Both the position numbers and the translations under genes were made by a program. This document shows positions 22,350 to 32,905 of a DNA stretch of 64,000 nucleotides, in pieces. Within the stretch, counting starts at the first letter, position 1, and each line of letters begins with the position of its first letter. Source of the DNA: Stereum hirsutum FP-91666 SS1 (Eukaryota; Basidiomycota; Agaricomycetes; Russulales; Stereaceae); contig NW_006763137.1 in the NCBI RefSeq assembly GCF_000264905.1, positions 1,095,622 through 1,159,621 of the forward strand, read 5' to 3'. The notes below the pieces were generated by a model. That model was given only the letters and a program-made list of their open reading frames with translations, was not told the DNA's origin and made no database searches.

Positions 22350-24074
22350 CTATAGGTATGCGCGTGCCGATCTCCTGGCCATCTGTTGACAAACACAAAA
22401 AGAAGCAAGTTAGTTTTATCAAATCAGAGCTTTACACCAGCCAAATAAGAACGCAAAGGGAACACCGACCTCAATAACCTTCCACCCGCCCGTCAACTCG
22501 TCGTCAATGTCCTCCTCAATTTTCGTAATCACCGCCGCATACATACACTGCTCCACCCTGTTCTCTGCACCTACCACTACTTCCCCTGTCTTTGCGTTTT
22601 TGAACATCAGGACCTCCTGCGTGGCGAACGTGATTACGAACACGGGAACATTGTTATCGAGAATCTTGCCCGACGAGACATCGACTTGACGGATATCGAG
22701 GACCTTAGAGTCGGACACGAGGCCTTGGCGGAGATATTGCTCCATTGTGGCCCACAGGACGTTATATGTCTATTCATGTAAATGTGAGACGCGAAGCACA
22801 CAAAGAAAGAGGGAATGAAAGGCACGTACGGCCTCGCCACACCAAGCCCTCAATGACTCCTGGTCCGCACTCAAATACGCATCTACCACCTCCGGCACAA
22901 TATACTCCCTCAACTCCCTCTCGAAGCCCTCCATAGTGAACGTCGGATCCAGAGCCTTCATCATCCGCATCACCTGCGCCGTCTCGTTCTCATCGAACCA
23001 GCTCGCAATAGTAGACGTCACCGAGCGCATGGAGGAAACCACAGGGTGTTCTGAATCTTGATACTGCTGGTTGAGCTCGGAGAAGTAACGAAGGACCGGG
23101 TTCGTTTCTTTTATTTGTTGCCAGCGTTCTTGACGCGGTGAGTTGGCGTGGAGGACGAGTGCTTGTCCGGCTCTATTATCCTCGTAAGTGTACTGTTATA
23201 TATGTCGTGGAAGTGATATGAGACGCACTCGGCATTAGCAGCCACCCTCTGTTTTATCCGGCCTGACTGCCCAGCTTTTGCTAACCGCAAAGCGCGTCTT
23301 TTCCGCCGTGCCTCCTTTTCCTCGAACCCAGCATGTTTTGCAGTCCCTGAATCGTCTAGTGCGTCTACGAGGGTCTCTGCGAGAGTTTTGTAGGCCGCAG
23401 TGTTCCGTATGGGTTCTGTTGTAGATGCAATGGTAGAGGACACGGCGGCGGAGGCTCGTGAGATCTACAGGACATTGTTAGCGAAATGATATGCACGTAG
23501 TGAAAGGAGATATACATACGGCACGAGCAAGATCAGACTCCTCCATAGACTTAAGAGCCTCTCCGACCGCATCTCCAACTTTCATACCTGTCTTCTTCAA
23601 CTCCTCCGCGGCCGCTCGCAACCGTGGGTTCTCCTTGATACTCGACGTCAACTAAACGACCAACAAAAACACACAAAGCTTGTCAATACACATTCCGGTA
23701 TAGAAGAGAGAGAAGAGAGAACGCACCCTCGCACGCTCATAAGCCGCCTTCGCCTTCTTCATAGCCTCCGAGTCCTGGAACTTATCCACGTCTCCCTGTA
23801 GCTGCTTCACATTATCCTGTAACTCCCTGTTCTTCTTCAACTCGTCCTTCAGCACCTCCACGAACGTCTGGAACGGAGACTTCGGAAGCTCGTCATTCCG
23901 ACGCGCAGAAGAGTGGAAACCCGAAGACTGTTGGATGTGTGAACTCGAAGGGACGGCACTAGCACCAGCTGAGCGGGGTAATCGGAGCGCGTTGGAGGTG
24001 CCAGTGGTGCGGTTGGCTGCTATACGAAAAGCAGCGGGAGCGGGGATGGCGCGGCGGAGGTGTCGGGGGAGCAT
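22350..24074 (-). CDS. TIM44: TIM44, mitochondrial import motor subunit
   Basis: Matrix-side peripheral protein that tethers mtHsp70 to the TIM23 channel (known for the family). The N-terminus from 24074, MLPRHLRRAIPAPAAFRIAA, is Arg-rich and lacks acidic residues, as expected for a presequence. It is followed by FHSSARRNDELPKSPFQTFV and VKQLQGDVDKFQDSEAMKKA, which are characteristic. Later exons give SDLARA-type helices, then RYFSELNQQYQ (about 23080) and SVTSTIASWFDENETAQVMR. The C-terminal Tim44/NTF2-like domain includes EGFERELREYIVPEVVDAYL and EQYLRQGLVSDSKVLDIRQV. The last short exon MARRSARAYL is joined after KVIE by an 80-90 base intron; stop at 22350-22352. The start is divergent to MsrB, 260 bases away. 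The 3' end has a degenerate duplicate at 12560-13060. Confidence 0.93.
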
Positions 24075-24311
24075 AGTTCCTATGAGGTTATGTCGTCGCC
24101 GTCGTCGTGAACGGTGAGGAAAAGGCGGTGGAGGATGTTTGTTGAGGACGTGGACGGGCTTTGCTCGACGTGCCGAAAGCTCGCGAAGGGATGTGAAATT
24201 GAAAGCTCAGAAATTGTTGGCGTCACGTGGTCGGGCGGCTTGTGAGTAATGACGCACTGCCACCCCCTCTGCATCGCAATAATTCCTCGGGTTCACACAA
24301 CCAGGTTGTGG

Positions 24312-24319
24312 TATAAAAG
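24312..24319 (+). promoter_or_regulatory. TATA box 16 bases before the first MsrB ATG
   Basis: Perfect TATAAAAG. It ends 16 bases before the ATG at 24335. If transcription starts about 30 bases downstream of it, the transcript would begin at or after that ATG, favouring the in-frame ATG at 24446. Confidence 0.5.
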
Positions 24320-24334
24320 CTCGGGTCGACCTGG

Positions 24335-25063
24335 ATGAACATTCGTATCATCTCTCGCAACACCCTCGTACTCGCATCAGCTCTTTCGCCTTTAGCAGCA
24401 GCTCGAACCGCTACAGCGTCCGCGCATCATCTAAATCGTAGAAGTATGTCTGATTCATCCAAGGCAAAGCCAGAGTCAGAGTGGCAAGCTGTTCTTTCCC
24501 GGGAGCAGGTACGTCGCATCTCGTGTTCATTATTCATATTAACGTTGATGAGGCGTTCTCTTCAGTTCCGCGTGCTCCGTGGAAAGGGTACAGAGGCTCC
24601 TGGAACAGGAAAGTACGACAAGTGGAGTAAAGAAGGTGTTTACAGTTGTGCAGGCTGTGGCACTCCTCTGTACAAGAGCACGACCAAGTTCGACAGTGGA
24701 TGTGGTTGGCCTGCATTCTTTGATGGTACGCTGCCTCTTCGTCATCACCGCGGTGCCTTTCGCACGCTCAACAGGCCTCATCCTATGACTGTGACCAGCC
24801 ATCCCCGGCGCTGTCGGTCGCCAAATCGACAGCAGCCGCGTCGTGCCCGCGACAGAGATCATTTGCAACGCTTGTGGAGGGCACTTGGGCCACGTTTTCA
24901 AAGGAGAAGGTTTCCCTACGCCCAGTGAGTGCAACAAACCACCTTACTGTAGTCCTGCCCGAAATAGAATTCATACTGATGACCGCCCTGCAATGCAGCC
25001 GACGAACGTCACTGTGTCAACTCCGTCTCCCTCAACTTTCATGACGACGAGGCTTCAAAGTGA
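24335..25063 (+). CDS. msrB: peptide methionine-R-sulfoxide reductase (MsrB)
   Basis: Reduces methionine-R-sulfoxide in proteins. Four exons join in frame: 24335-24508, 24566-24725, 24799-24924, 24999-25063, giving 174 residues. The SelR domain shows YSCAGCGTPLYKSTTKFDSG and GWPAFFDAIPGAV, then ATEIICNACGGHLGHVFKGE and GFPTPTDERHCVNSVSLNFH. Two CxxC pairs (CAGC, CNAC) bind zinc in this family, and the Cys of RHCVNS is the catalytic position. The first 37 residues (MNIRIISRNTLVLASALS...) are Arg-rich and could be a mitochondrial presequence; a second ATG at 24446 (MSDSSKAKPES) would give a cytosolic form. Exon 3 starts at 24799, not at the nearer AG, because only that choice keeps the domain in frame. 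Divergent to TIM44; convergent with the p24 gene. Confidence 0.93.
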
Positions 25064-25323
25064 AACTGGTGAAGGGTGGTTCAACCTGCGGCTCGGCGTG
25101 GCGTCTTTGTTCATCGTTGTATTTTGTGTATTTTGGATGTGGGCGAGGAGTCCGGATGTATGATTATAGGCTTTGAAGGCTCGGAGAACATAAATCGGCC
25201 AATTCGTGACGATGGAGCGGAATGGTTTCATGGACAAAATAAGACTTCCATAGATCTCGGTATTGAACGAATCACAAACACAGCACATGTGGGAATAAGA
25301 ACACGAATCGCATTCCCCGGTCT

Positions 25324-26265
25324 TCACCGCATCTTCCTATCCTCAAAGAAACGCTGCAAAGACACAAAGACATCAGCATCAACATCAACAGTACCAGCCG
25401 GACCGTCCGTAGCAACTCTCTAAAAGTTTCATCAAAAGACCACACTCACCTTCAAATGCCTCAACTGCCACGCACACGTCGCCAACAACGCCACGATCTG
25501 CAACACACTATACCACACCGCCTTTGAATTCGTCGCCTCACTCAAATTCCTGAAATCCGCCTCCCTCTCCCTCTGATATTGCTGCTCCCTTCGCACGTCC
25601 TCCAGTTTAAGGTTCAGCTCCCGCACCTTACTCGCGATCTCGCTGATGTGCGTCCTGTCCTGTTCAACGTCGGGCTTGGCGGCACCGACGACGATGTCGA
25701 GGTAGAGACGGATGTGGGCTTGAGGGCCGAACCAGGAGGAGGAGTAGTTTGTCGAGAGGCAGATGGAGTGGTCGCCGGCTTCGTGGGAGGTGAAGGTGAA
25801 GCGGGAGTCTGGGGGACCGCGGGTCTTGACGACGGCGTGGTTTGTTTCCATTTCCTGTGTGCAGGGTGAAGGTGATGAGTTTTTGGGTGGTGGAGGGTGT
25901 CCGACGCGTGTGCGGCGAAAGAGAAGGTAGGGAGAGCGACTTACGTCTACTTCGACAAGAATACCAAGCTCCTCGTTAATGAGATATGTCTGCTCTTTCT
26001 CGTTCCATTCTAGTGCACGATAATGCCCTGTACACAAGCACGTACCCAACCACCACCGCGAACACACAGCATCAACACCTAACTTCCCTACTATTTGATG
26101 TAGCAAAATCGACGCACCTTCAACTACAGTATCCGTAGGTAGCTCCTCAATGAAACACCTGATCTCATTCGAGTCCAGGTAAAAATGAAGTGCATGCGCC
26201 GTCTGAAGCGCAACCAAGCAAGAGAACAACAAACATAAAGGGAGCCAGAGCGAACGAGGAGCCAT
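25324..26265 (-). CDS. p24/emp24 family cargo receptor
   Basis: Type I membrane protein of COPI/COPII vesicles that cycles between ER and Golgi. A signal peptide from 26265 (MAPRSLWLPLCLLFSCLVAL) precedes LHFYLDSNEIRCFIEELPTD, the family's N-terminal GOLD-domain start. Later exons give HYRALEWNEKEQTYLINEEL and RFTFTSHEAGDHSICLSTNY. A coiled-coil segment follows (ISEIASKVRELNLKLEDVRR), then a membrane span (YSVLQIVALLATCAWQ). The last small exon gives RFFEDRKMR with stop at 25324-25326; it is joined after RHLK by an intron ending TTTGCAG. The CFIEE start and tail fit the alpha (TMED9/ERP1-like) branch best, but subfamily is uncertain. Length after splicing is just over 200 residues, usual for p24. 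Divergent to RPF1. Confidence 0.9.
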
Positions 26266-26576
26266 TTGATTTAAGTTCCCCGCGAGAGCTCAATTCGTGA
26301 AGTTTAAGCGAATAGTTTCACGTAGTATGCCCGGTCCCGAGAACGTATGGGGGGTTTCGTGCTGGCGAGAACCTGCTGGCCTTTTGAGGTGAGAAACGGC
26401 GAAGGGAGAACGCGAATGTCGTGGCAAGACGAGAGACGCGCAGGTGGCGTTGAATAAACCAGCGTGGGAACCTTGACTGGATTTTGATTTTCCTGCCAAC
26501 TTTTCTCCTGGTTCGCCACTTCCACTTCCACATCCTCTCTCCTCTTTGTTTCTTGTGTCCTCTAGGTCAAACAAAA
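26266..26576. promoter_or_regulatory. divergent intergenic region, p24 / RPF1
   Basis: 311 bases between divergent start codons. No specific element was recognised. Confidence 0.4.
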
Positions 26577-28294
26577 ATGCCGAAACGCTTCGAACCGTCC
26601 TCCGTGAAGAACAAAATCAAGCGCGAAGAGCTCGCGCATAAAAATAAAAAGGCGAAAGGCCAGGCGAAGTTGCAGAGACGACTTGCGCTCGCGAAGGAGG
26701 AGGCCAAGGATCCTTCTGCAAAGAAAGTTCGTCCCTACTATCAACACCTTTGTACCTCTGCCTCTAAGTCGAAGGTATTATACTGACACTAAATGTCGTT
26801 TTTCGTCTTCATAGAAACGTCTTGCAGAAAATGTGCCCCGAACGCTAGACAACACACGGGATTTCGATCCCTCCTTCCTCACCGCAGACCCCTCATCCTC
26901 TCACCCATCCACCCTCGAATCCTCAGAACCAGGCCCCTCAACACAAACACAAGACCCAACAGCCGAATCCTACACCGACATCTCCTCTGACCCCTTCTCC
27001 TCCTACTTCTCTTCCTCCACCACCGCCGATCCCTCCATCCCTCCAAAGGTCCTCATCACAACCTCCGCAAAAGCGACCCGTGTGACATACGACTTCTGTG
27101 AAGAATTAGTGGGAATTTTTCCGGGTGCGGAATTCATTAGGAGGCCGAAGAAGGGGAGGGGGTTCGAGTTGGGGAGGATCGCGGGGTGGGCCGCAGGGAG
27201 AGGGTACGGAAATTTGATTGTCGTCAATGAGAACATGAAGAAACCTAGTACGTTTTTCAACATTAAAAAGAATTGATGTTTTTTAACGCATTTGGACTTC
27301 CAGATGCTATTACGATGGTACACCTTCCCGATGGACCGACAGCATACTTCAAACTCACATCTATAGCTCTCACAAAACAAATATTCGTACGTCTTCTATC
27401 TTTTACCTTCCCATCTCTATGCTTGTTCCCTGTATCTTCACTCAACAATTCTAACCCTTCTCCTATGTAGGGCCACGCCCGTGCCACAGCACACAACCCC
27501 GAACTCGTCCTCAACAACTTCGTCACACGCTTGGGCCACACCGTCGGCCGGATGTTCCAAACATTCTTTCCCGCGCTCCCAGAGTTCCAGGGCAGACAGG
27601 TCGTGACTCTGCATAACCAACGGGACTTTCTATTCTTCAGGCGGCATCGGTACGTGCACGCCCCTTACACCCCTTCCTCTATTCTCAGCTATTTTACCTT
27701 TACCCCTCAAATGCACCTCTGTTTACTGTGTGTGGGATGATACGACTCAGATACGCATTCCGCACCCCCGAGAAAGTCGCCCTCCAAGAAATCGGACCCC
27801 GCTTCACGCTTAAGCTCCGATCATTGAAGAAGGGTCTTCCTGCCGTCAAGGCTTTGGGCGAAGCGCCACCCGCACTCGAGTTTGATAATTTCGACGATGT
27901 GGATGAGGAGATGGCCGCGGAGGAGAAGGCGGCCGCAGATGCTGTTGGTGCTGGCGACGGGATGGAGGTGGGGGCTGCGGGGGCTGTTGCTACGGCGGAG
28001 ATTGGTGGCGAGGATGCGGAGATGGGAGAGGGAGAGGAGGAGGAAGAGGCTAAGGAGGAGGAAGAGGCTAAGGAGGAGGAGGAGGCAGGGAAGGATAAAG
28101 GGAAAGAAGCGAAGAGGAAGCCACCGAAGGGTGAGGAGTTCGAATGGGTATGGAAGGTATGTCATATTCCTTCTCTTTGCCCTAAGTCATTGATTGTTGA
28201 TGTTATGGCTTACTCACTTTTTCTTACCTTTTCATTTATTTTTGCATCTCTGCAGCCCGAGTTGGAGAAGACGAGGAAGACGTTCTTTTTGTAG
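26577..28294 (+). CDS. RPF1: RPF1, Brix-domain ribosome biogenesis factor
   Basis: Nucleolar protein needed for pre-60S assembly and 27S rRNA processing (family knowledge). It starts [20 protein letters not shown], then [17 protein letters not shown] (exon 1, 26577-26726) and [20 protein letters not shown]. The Brix domain includes [40 protein letters not shown] and [11 protein letters not shown], then across introns [40 protein letters not shown] and [20 protein letters not shown]. The end [16 protein letters not shown] is the conserved terminus. Oddity: between [12 protein letters not shown] and EEFEWVWK sits an unusually long low-complexity acidic insert rich in EEEEAK repeats. Convergent with MECR, 354 bases apart. 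Confidence 0.93.
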
Positions 28295-28648
28295 TTTTGG
28301 TGGGTGTACGTTCATGCCTGTCTACCAGACAGCGTCTCCGCCCTGGGCCCTGGACCTCGCGATTCAGAAATTATATGGTTGCTTACGGCCACACATCTAC
28401 TTTCCTGTTTTCGTCTGGCTTGGCATATGGTCGACATGGGCAATACGGCTGCGTAAGGTAATCGAGGAACAGACAATCAAGAAATCGCTCCCTCGCCACC
28501 GCCACAACGTGGAGCCAACCGCCACCTGCTGTAATTAATCCTGTCGCTGCAACCCCTTCACTAACATACCCTCGGCCACCCACATGATGGCACTATTATT
28601 TCTAAACTACACCGCTACTTATATGAAGCATCCTACAGGCTAAAAGAT
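28295..28648. other. convergent 3' region, RPF1 / MECR
   Basis: 354 bases between two converging stops. No additional gene seen. Confidence 0.4.
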
Positions 28649-30250
28649 CTAATCATCAGGTTCCTCCACCCGCAACAAGACCTTCTTCCCATACTTCCCC
28701 TCCGCCATCTTCCGCATCACCTCCCTCACGATCCCCGTCGCCTCCTCATCGCCATACTCCTTCTTCAACGTCACGATCTCATGTTTCGGCTCGCCCAGCT
28801 ACACGCCACAAGTGACCCAGCGCAATCATAAGTATACAGTACCAAACAAACAGGGGCTGAGAACGGCCCAACGAATTTTCAACTAAAAGCGAGGAAGGAA
28901 AACAAACATACCTTCCCCTGCACAATCAACCCCACCAACTCCCTAATCAACCCCTCTCTCTCCCCCCTCCCTTTCTCCTTATACCACCTACTCTGCCAAA
29001 ACCCATGACAAGTCAACCCTTTAAAAATGAACAGTGACGTCGGCAGACTGAGCGGTTCTTTGCTCATCGCGCCGTAGGAGACGAGGTGGGCGTCGGGGCC
29101 GAGGAGACGCGCCATGAGGGAGGTGGGTTTGCCGGAGACGCAGTTTAGTGCGAGTTTTATTCCTTGGGAGGAGGAGGAAGTCCATGATTTGATGAGGGAT
29201 TTTGTGGAGGGGGAGGAGAGATCGGTGTAGGTTAGGACGTGGGTCGCGCCGAGAGCGGTCAGTTCCGCTTTGAGGGCTTCTGTCTCTTCATCTGAAGAGC
29301 TGGGTGAAACGGATGAATTGAGGTTAGTTATACTTGGAATTGGAAGGTCAGGGGAGGGATGGAAAGAACGAACCGCGCGCGGATGAGGTTAATGGTGTTT
29401 AGACCTCGGGATTTGGCTATTTGTATGACAGCTTGTCCGACCTGCAGATTCATATATATATATGTGTGTGTGTTTTGGAAGAAGGAAGAAAGAAAGAAAG
29501 AGAGGGGAAGGTCCTACAGCACTGTTCGCCCCATTCTGGATGATCCAGTCTCCTTCTTTCAAGTCTACATAATCCCTAAGCATATTATACGCCGTCGGAT
29601 AATTCACCTAACATCCCATCACCCCAAAATCCCATGAATATAAAATCACTCTCAGCAACGCTACAAAAATACACGCAAAATACAGACACAAGAGCGAGCG
29701 AACGCACAGTGATCGTAGCCGCATGCACCTCGCTCAATCCCTCTTCCCTCCCAATCCTCACCACATCCTCCACACCAACATTCACCCCGCTCCTCCACGT
29801 CCCACTCTGCGGCCTCGTCAGAATCACCCACTCACCCTTCTCGAACCTCTCCCCTTCTCCCTTCCCTTCTCCCTCCCCTTGTCCCTGTTCACCACTCTCA
29901 ACGACCTCGGCTAAGCCCTCATTCCCACTAACGAACACGTCCTCTCCGCTTTCAGACTTTGAAAGTGACGGGTCTCCGGGAAAAGACGCGGGAGCTGGTT
30001 TGGCGGGGTATACGCCCTCGATGACGTTTATGTCGCTTGGGTTTATGGGTGCGAGGAGGAGGCGGAGGTTTAGAGTGTTGGGAGGTGGGGGTGGGAGGTT
30101 AGGGTAGGTTCGGGATGAGAGGACGGAGGATGGGGAGCCGGTTTGGGAGTAAATTAGGGCGCGGTTGGCGTTGAGCGGGAGGGACGACGAGAAGAGACGG
30201 GTGCTGGGGACGGCGATAGTATGTGCTGGGAGCCTTCGCAACGAGAACAT
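28649..30250 (-). CDS. ETR1: mitochondrial trans-2-enoyl-CoA/ACP reductase (MECR/Etr1)
   Basis: MDR-family NADPH-dependent reductase for the last step of mitochondrial fatty acid synthesis. The presequence-like start MFSLRRLPAHTIAVPSTRLF at 30250 is followed by the GroES-like part (NLRLLLAPINPSDINVIEGV) and EKGEWVILTRPQSGTWRSG. Later exons give YPTAYNMLRDYVDLKEGDWI, IQNGANSAVGQAVIQIA (nucleotide-binding Rossmann fold), LALNCVSGKPTSLMARLLG and HGFWQSRWYKEKGRGERE. The end is KYGKKVLLRVEEPDD with stop at 28649-28651. Oddity: a low-complexity Gly/Glu/Gln insert (GEQGQGEGEGKGEGER, about 29905-29855) splits the N-terminal domain. The tandem neighbour upstream is the DUF1295 gene on the same strand. 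Confidence 0.92.
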
Positions 30251-30309
30251 TGTCGTCGACGATGAAGGACGCGAGAAAGTGCGACGCGTCGAAATGTGTA
30301 TGTATTCCG

Positions 30310-30317
30310 TGACGTCA
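30310..30317. promoter_or_regulatory. perfect CRE palindrome upstream of MECR
   Basis: TGACGTCA, 60 bases before the MECR ATG, matches the CRE bound by ATF/CREB-type bZIP factors. A single 8-mer can occur by chance; the promoter position is what makes it notable. Confidence 0.35.
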
Positions 30318-30351
30318 TCATCCTAAGTTCGAACATGCTCATGCAGGGCCA

Positions 30352-30380
30352 CAGTGGCGTAGCTAATTACCCCTATGCAG
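30352..30380. repeat. possible hAT-end relic
   Basis: CAGTGGCGTAGCTAATTACC resembles the start of the element at 60752 (CAGTGGCGTAAATTAGAGAG). No matching second end was found nearby, so at most this is a solo end. Confidence 0.3.
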
Positions 30381-30452
30381 AATTTCAAGAAAACAAGAAA
30401 GCGATCACCCCTCGCAGCCAACACTAATCGTACAATCAGACTACCGCACGTT

Positions 30453-31795
30453 CTACTCCTCCTTCGATCCCTTAAGCTCGAGCTTCTGCCCCCACACCAG
30501 TTCCTCCACCTGCTCCTTCCCGCCCGTCAACTTCAACAAGATACCCCACACCGGAGTCAACAAAGGCACAAACATCGAGACTCTCTTCCTGTACGCCCCA
30601 TACGCTTCGGGGTACTTCGACATGGAGATGCTCTCGGTGAAGATAGTAGAGGATACGAAGAGGGCGCAGAGCGCCAGCGATGGTGCGAGCGGCGCAAGAA
30701 GTTGTAGGGCATCGCTCAAGGTGGTAACTTCAGGATGTACAAGAGGTCCGGTGGGCGAAGACAGCACAGGAAACAGAGTGATCACGCCCTAATCATCGTG
30801 GTCATTTTCGGTGAATATCAGCCCAAGTCCCACGTAGTTGGAGTCGATCGACGTACCCAGAACGTTTGTTCACACCAGAAATTCGGATGCCTCGACCAAG
30901 CCCACAGTCCCTTCGTGCAGAACCCCCTCCTCCGATCCGCCTCCGTCCACTTCAACCTCGCGCCAGGCCACTCCACAGCCTTCCCATCATACTCACCCAA
31001 AGCAGGGTCAGCGTGCTTGAATGTCTGGTATGCGAACTGTTGATTGTCCGCGGTGAATTCGATGGCGAGTAGAGTGAGCGATACGGCGGTAAGGACGTAG
31101 TCTGTGATTGTGAGCTCGCGCGGAGTGGATAGTGCGCGGTGGGTTGGGAAGGCGAGGAGTAGGAGGAGGAAGTTTTGGATGCCGGCTGGATAGGGGTTAG
31201 TCAGTAAGTCGCGGTGTGAACAAAAAACGAGCATACCGATGAAAGTGAGGTTTGTGACTTGGAAGAGCCATGGAGGAATTTTGGTGCGAAGAACTACCCA
31301 ACGATAATCTTCGTCGTCACTAGTAGATGTGGCGTGCATCAATACGAGCGAGCACAGAGTAGAGAAAAACGAATAACCTACAGACGGAACAATCCTCTCC
31401 TCCAAGTGTTATACGACAATCTGCACATCCACAAAAACTGAAAACCCCCGGTCAGCCAAATTGAAACCCAGGTATAGCCAGAGAATGCTCACAGTCAAAG
31501 CCAACATGAGCACCGCTCTCGGATGGAACGCCTCCACCACCTCTCCGACCACCCTCTCCGGCACATACGGCGCCAAATACCCAATACTCTTATTCTCATT
31601 CGGCCATAACGGTAAGAGGGCCCAATACGCGGTGTAAATAGTGGGCAGGAATGTCCATAGACGGTCGACTTGCGAGACGTTGCCGGTGATGAGAGAAAGG
31701 ACCCATGTGGTGAGAGTTGTGGCGAAGCAGAGTTTGAGGGGATATTGAAAGGTGGGCGGTATGAGAGACGGTTTTCGTGAGCTGAGGGGCGGCAT
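30453..31795 (-). CDS. DUF1295 family membrane protein (steroid 5-alpha-reductase-like)
   Basis: Multi-pass membrane protein related to steroid 5-alpha-reductase and isoprenylcysteine methyltransferase folds; substrate unknown. It starts MPPLSSRKPSLIPPTFQYPL at 31795, then WVLSLITGNVSQVDRLWTFL and PTIYTAYWALLPLWPNENKS. Further exons give hydrophobic helices (QNFLLLLLAFPTHRALS; VLTAVSLTLLAIEFTADNQQ). The family signature is ADNQQFAYQTFKH followed by GFCTKGLWAWSRHPNFWCEQ (about 30900). The last exon gives SALFVSSTIFTES-type helices, YPEAYGAYRKRVSMFVP and a Lys/Glu-rich end (LKGSKEE). Stop at 30453-30455. The SRHPN motif is the cofactor/substrate-site hallmark. The function is not assigned beyond the fold. 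Confidence 0.82.
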
Positions 31796-32905
31796 TTGTC
31801 GTTGGAGGTGTCGTCGTTGTCGTCGTTGGAGGTCAAGATGTGGTCAACATCGACCGTGAGGACGTCGTACGCGGAGCGTGGTTGATGGTGATGTCACCCG
31901 ATTCCGGACGCGACGCGGTTCGGAATCGCGCCACGACGACACCGCGACGCCGACTCGGGCCAATCCTATGTTCCTCTTTCTCTTTCTCTTCCTTCTCCCC
32001 TTTGCTGTGCTGTTGGTACGCCAGGTAACAGGCGTCAACCATCGCCAGATCTTTATGTCCCCATTCAAAATATATTTTTGATGATGCAGTTCACGATAGG
32101 GAACACTTCGCTGAAAAAAAGTCTTAGGTCTACGGGTTTCTTTCGTTGAAATCTCTAGAAATATGTTGCACTTGCAGGGCGTTCTCGGTGAGATCTTGTC
32201 GCCTGTGTGCATGGAGACTGTACAGGCTTCGTTGAACCGGCCATCTGGAACAACGATGGCATCACAACCCAGTCATCGTCTCAATGGTTACTATGCACCC
32301 GCTGCATATAACGAGCTGCCTTTTGTTCTCTCTGTACACAACGTGTCCCATTTCTGTTGTTCAAGATCATCGGGGACTGATTCTCACCGACTCGTGTCAC
32401 AAGAGGAACTTAATGGCTGGACAGACGTTCCTCAGGCTCCTCTATGCGCATATCGAGTCTCGAAGGATTTGAGTCCCTACTACCGTGACTAGCCTCGGTA
32501 ACGCTCGCCCGACATACCCCTTTCCACAGGAACCAATCCTACCGACGAATTATACATAGAAAATATCTAGCAGGCACTCTTCTACCCGTCTACCTATCCC
32601 CTAGACCTTCGTCAAGCCCCCCGTTCCTGTGCGGCGTCATCACGTCGAAGTGTTTCGGCGGCTGTACTGCCATCTTCGTAATGCTGATCCCAACTTCAAC
32701 CCGCCTTACTTAAATGCTGGCAGCGATGATGGATGTTCGGCGGTACGCCAGTCGTCCTCTCCCCTCGTTCTTCATTCTTCACGAACGCGCTAGTCGCGTC
32801 TTTTGACTCTCTTTTGGCTCGAACTTGGACTTAGACTCGGACTTTTAGAGTGCTATTCTACTTCTGAAGCATCTATTTCTATTCTTACGCTTATATTTTC
32901 TCGGA
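31796..32905. other. divergent intergenic region between DUF1295 gene and protease P3
   Basis: About 1.1 kb without a recognisable gene. An open frame at 32163-32492 (109 codons) shows no domain and is not called. The 14-base motif at 32786-32799 is listed separately. Confidence 0.4.
32786..32799. promoter_or_regulatory. shared promoter motif of proteases P3 and P4
   Basis: CGCGCTAGTCGCGT, a near palindrome, 107 bases before the P3 ATG. The identical 14-mer occurs at 40273-40286, 46 bases before the P4 ATG. Surrounding sequence is otherwise diverged. Confidence 0.5.

Noticed and set aside
32163..32492. 109-codon open frame upstream of P3
   Set aside because: No domain, no intron signals and random-looking composition.
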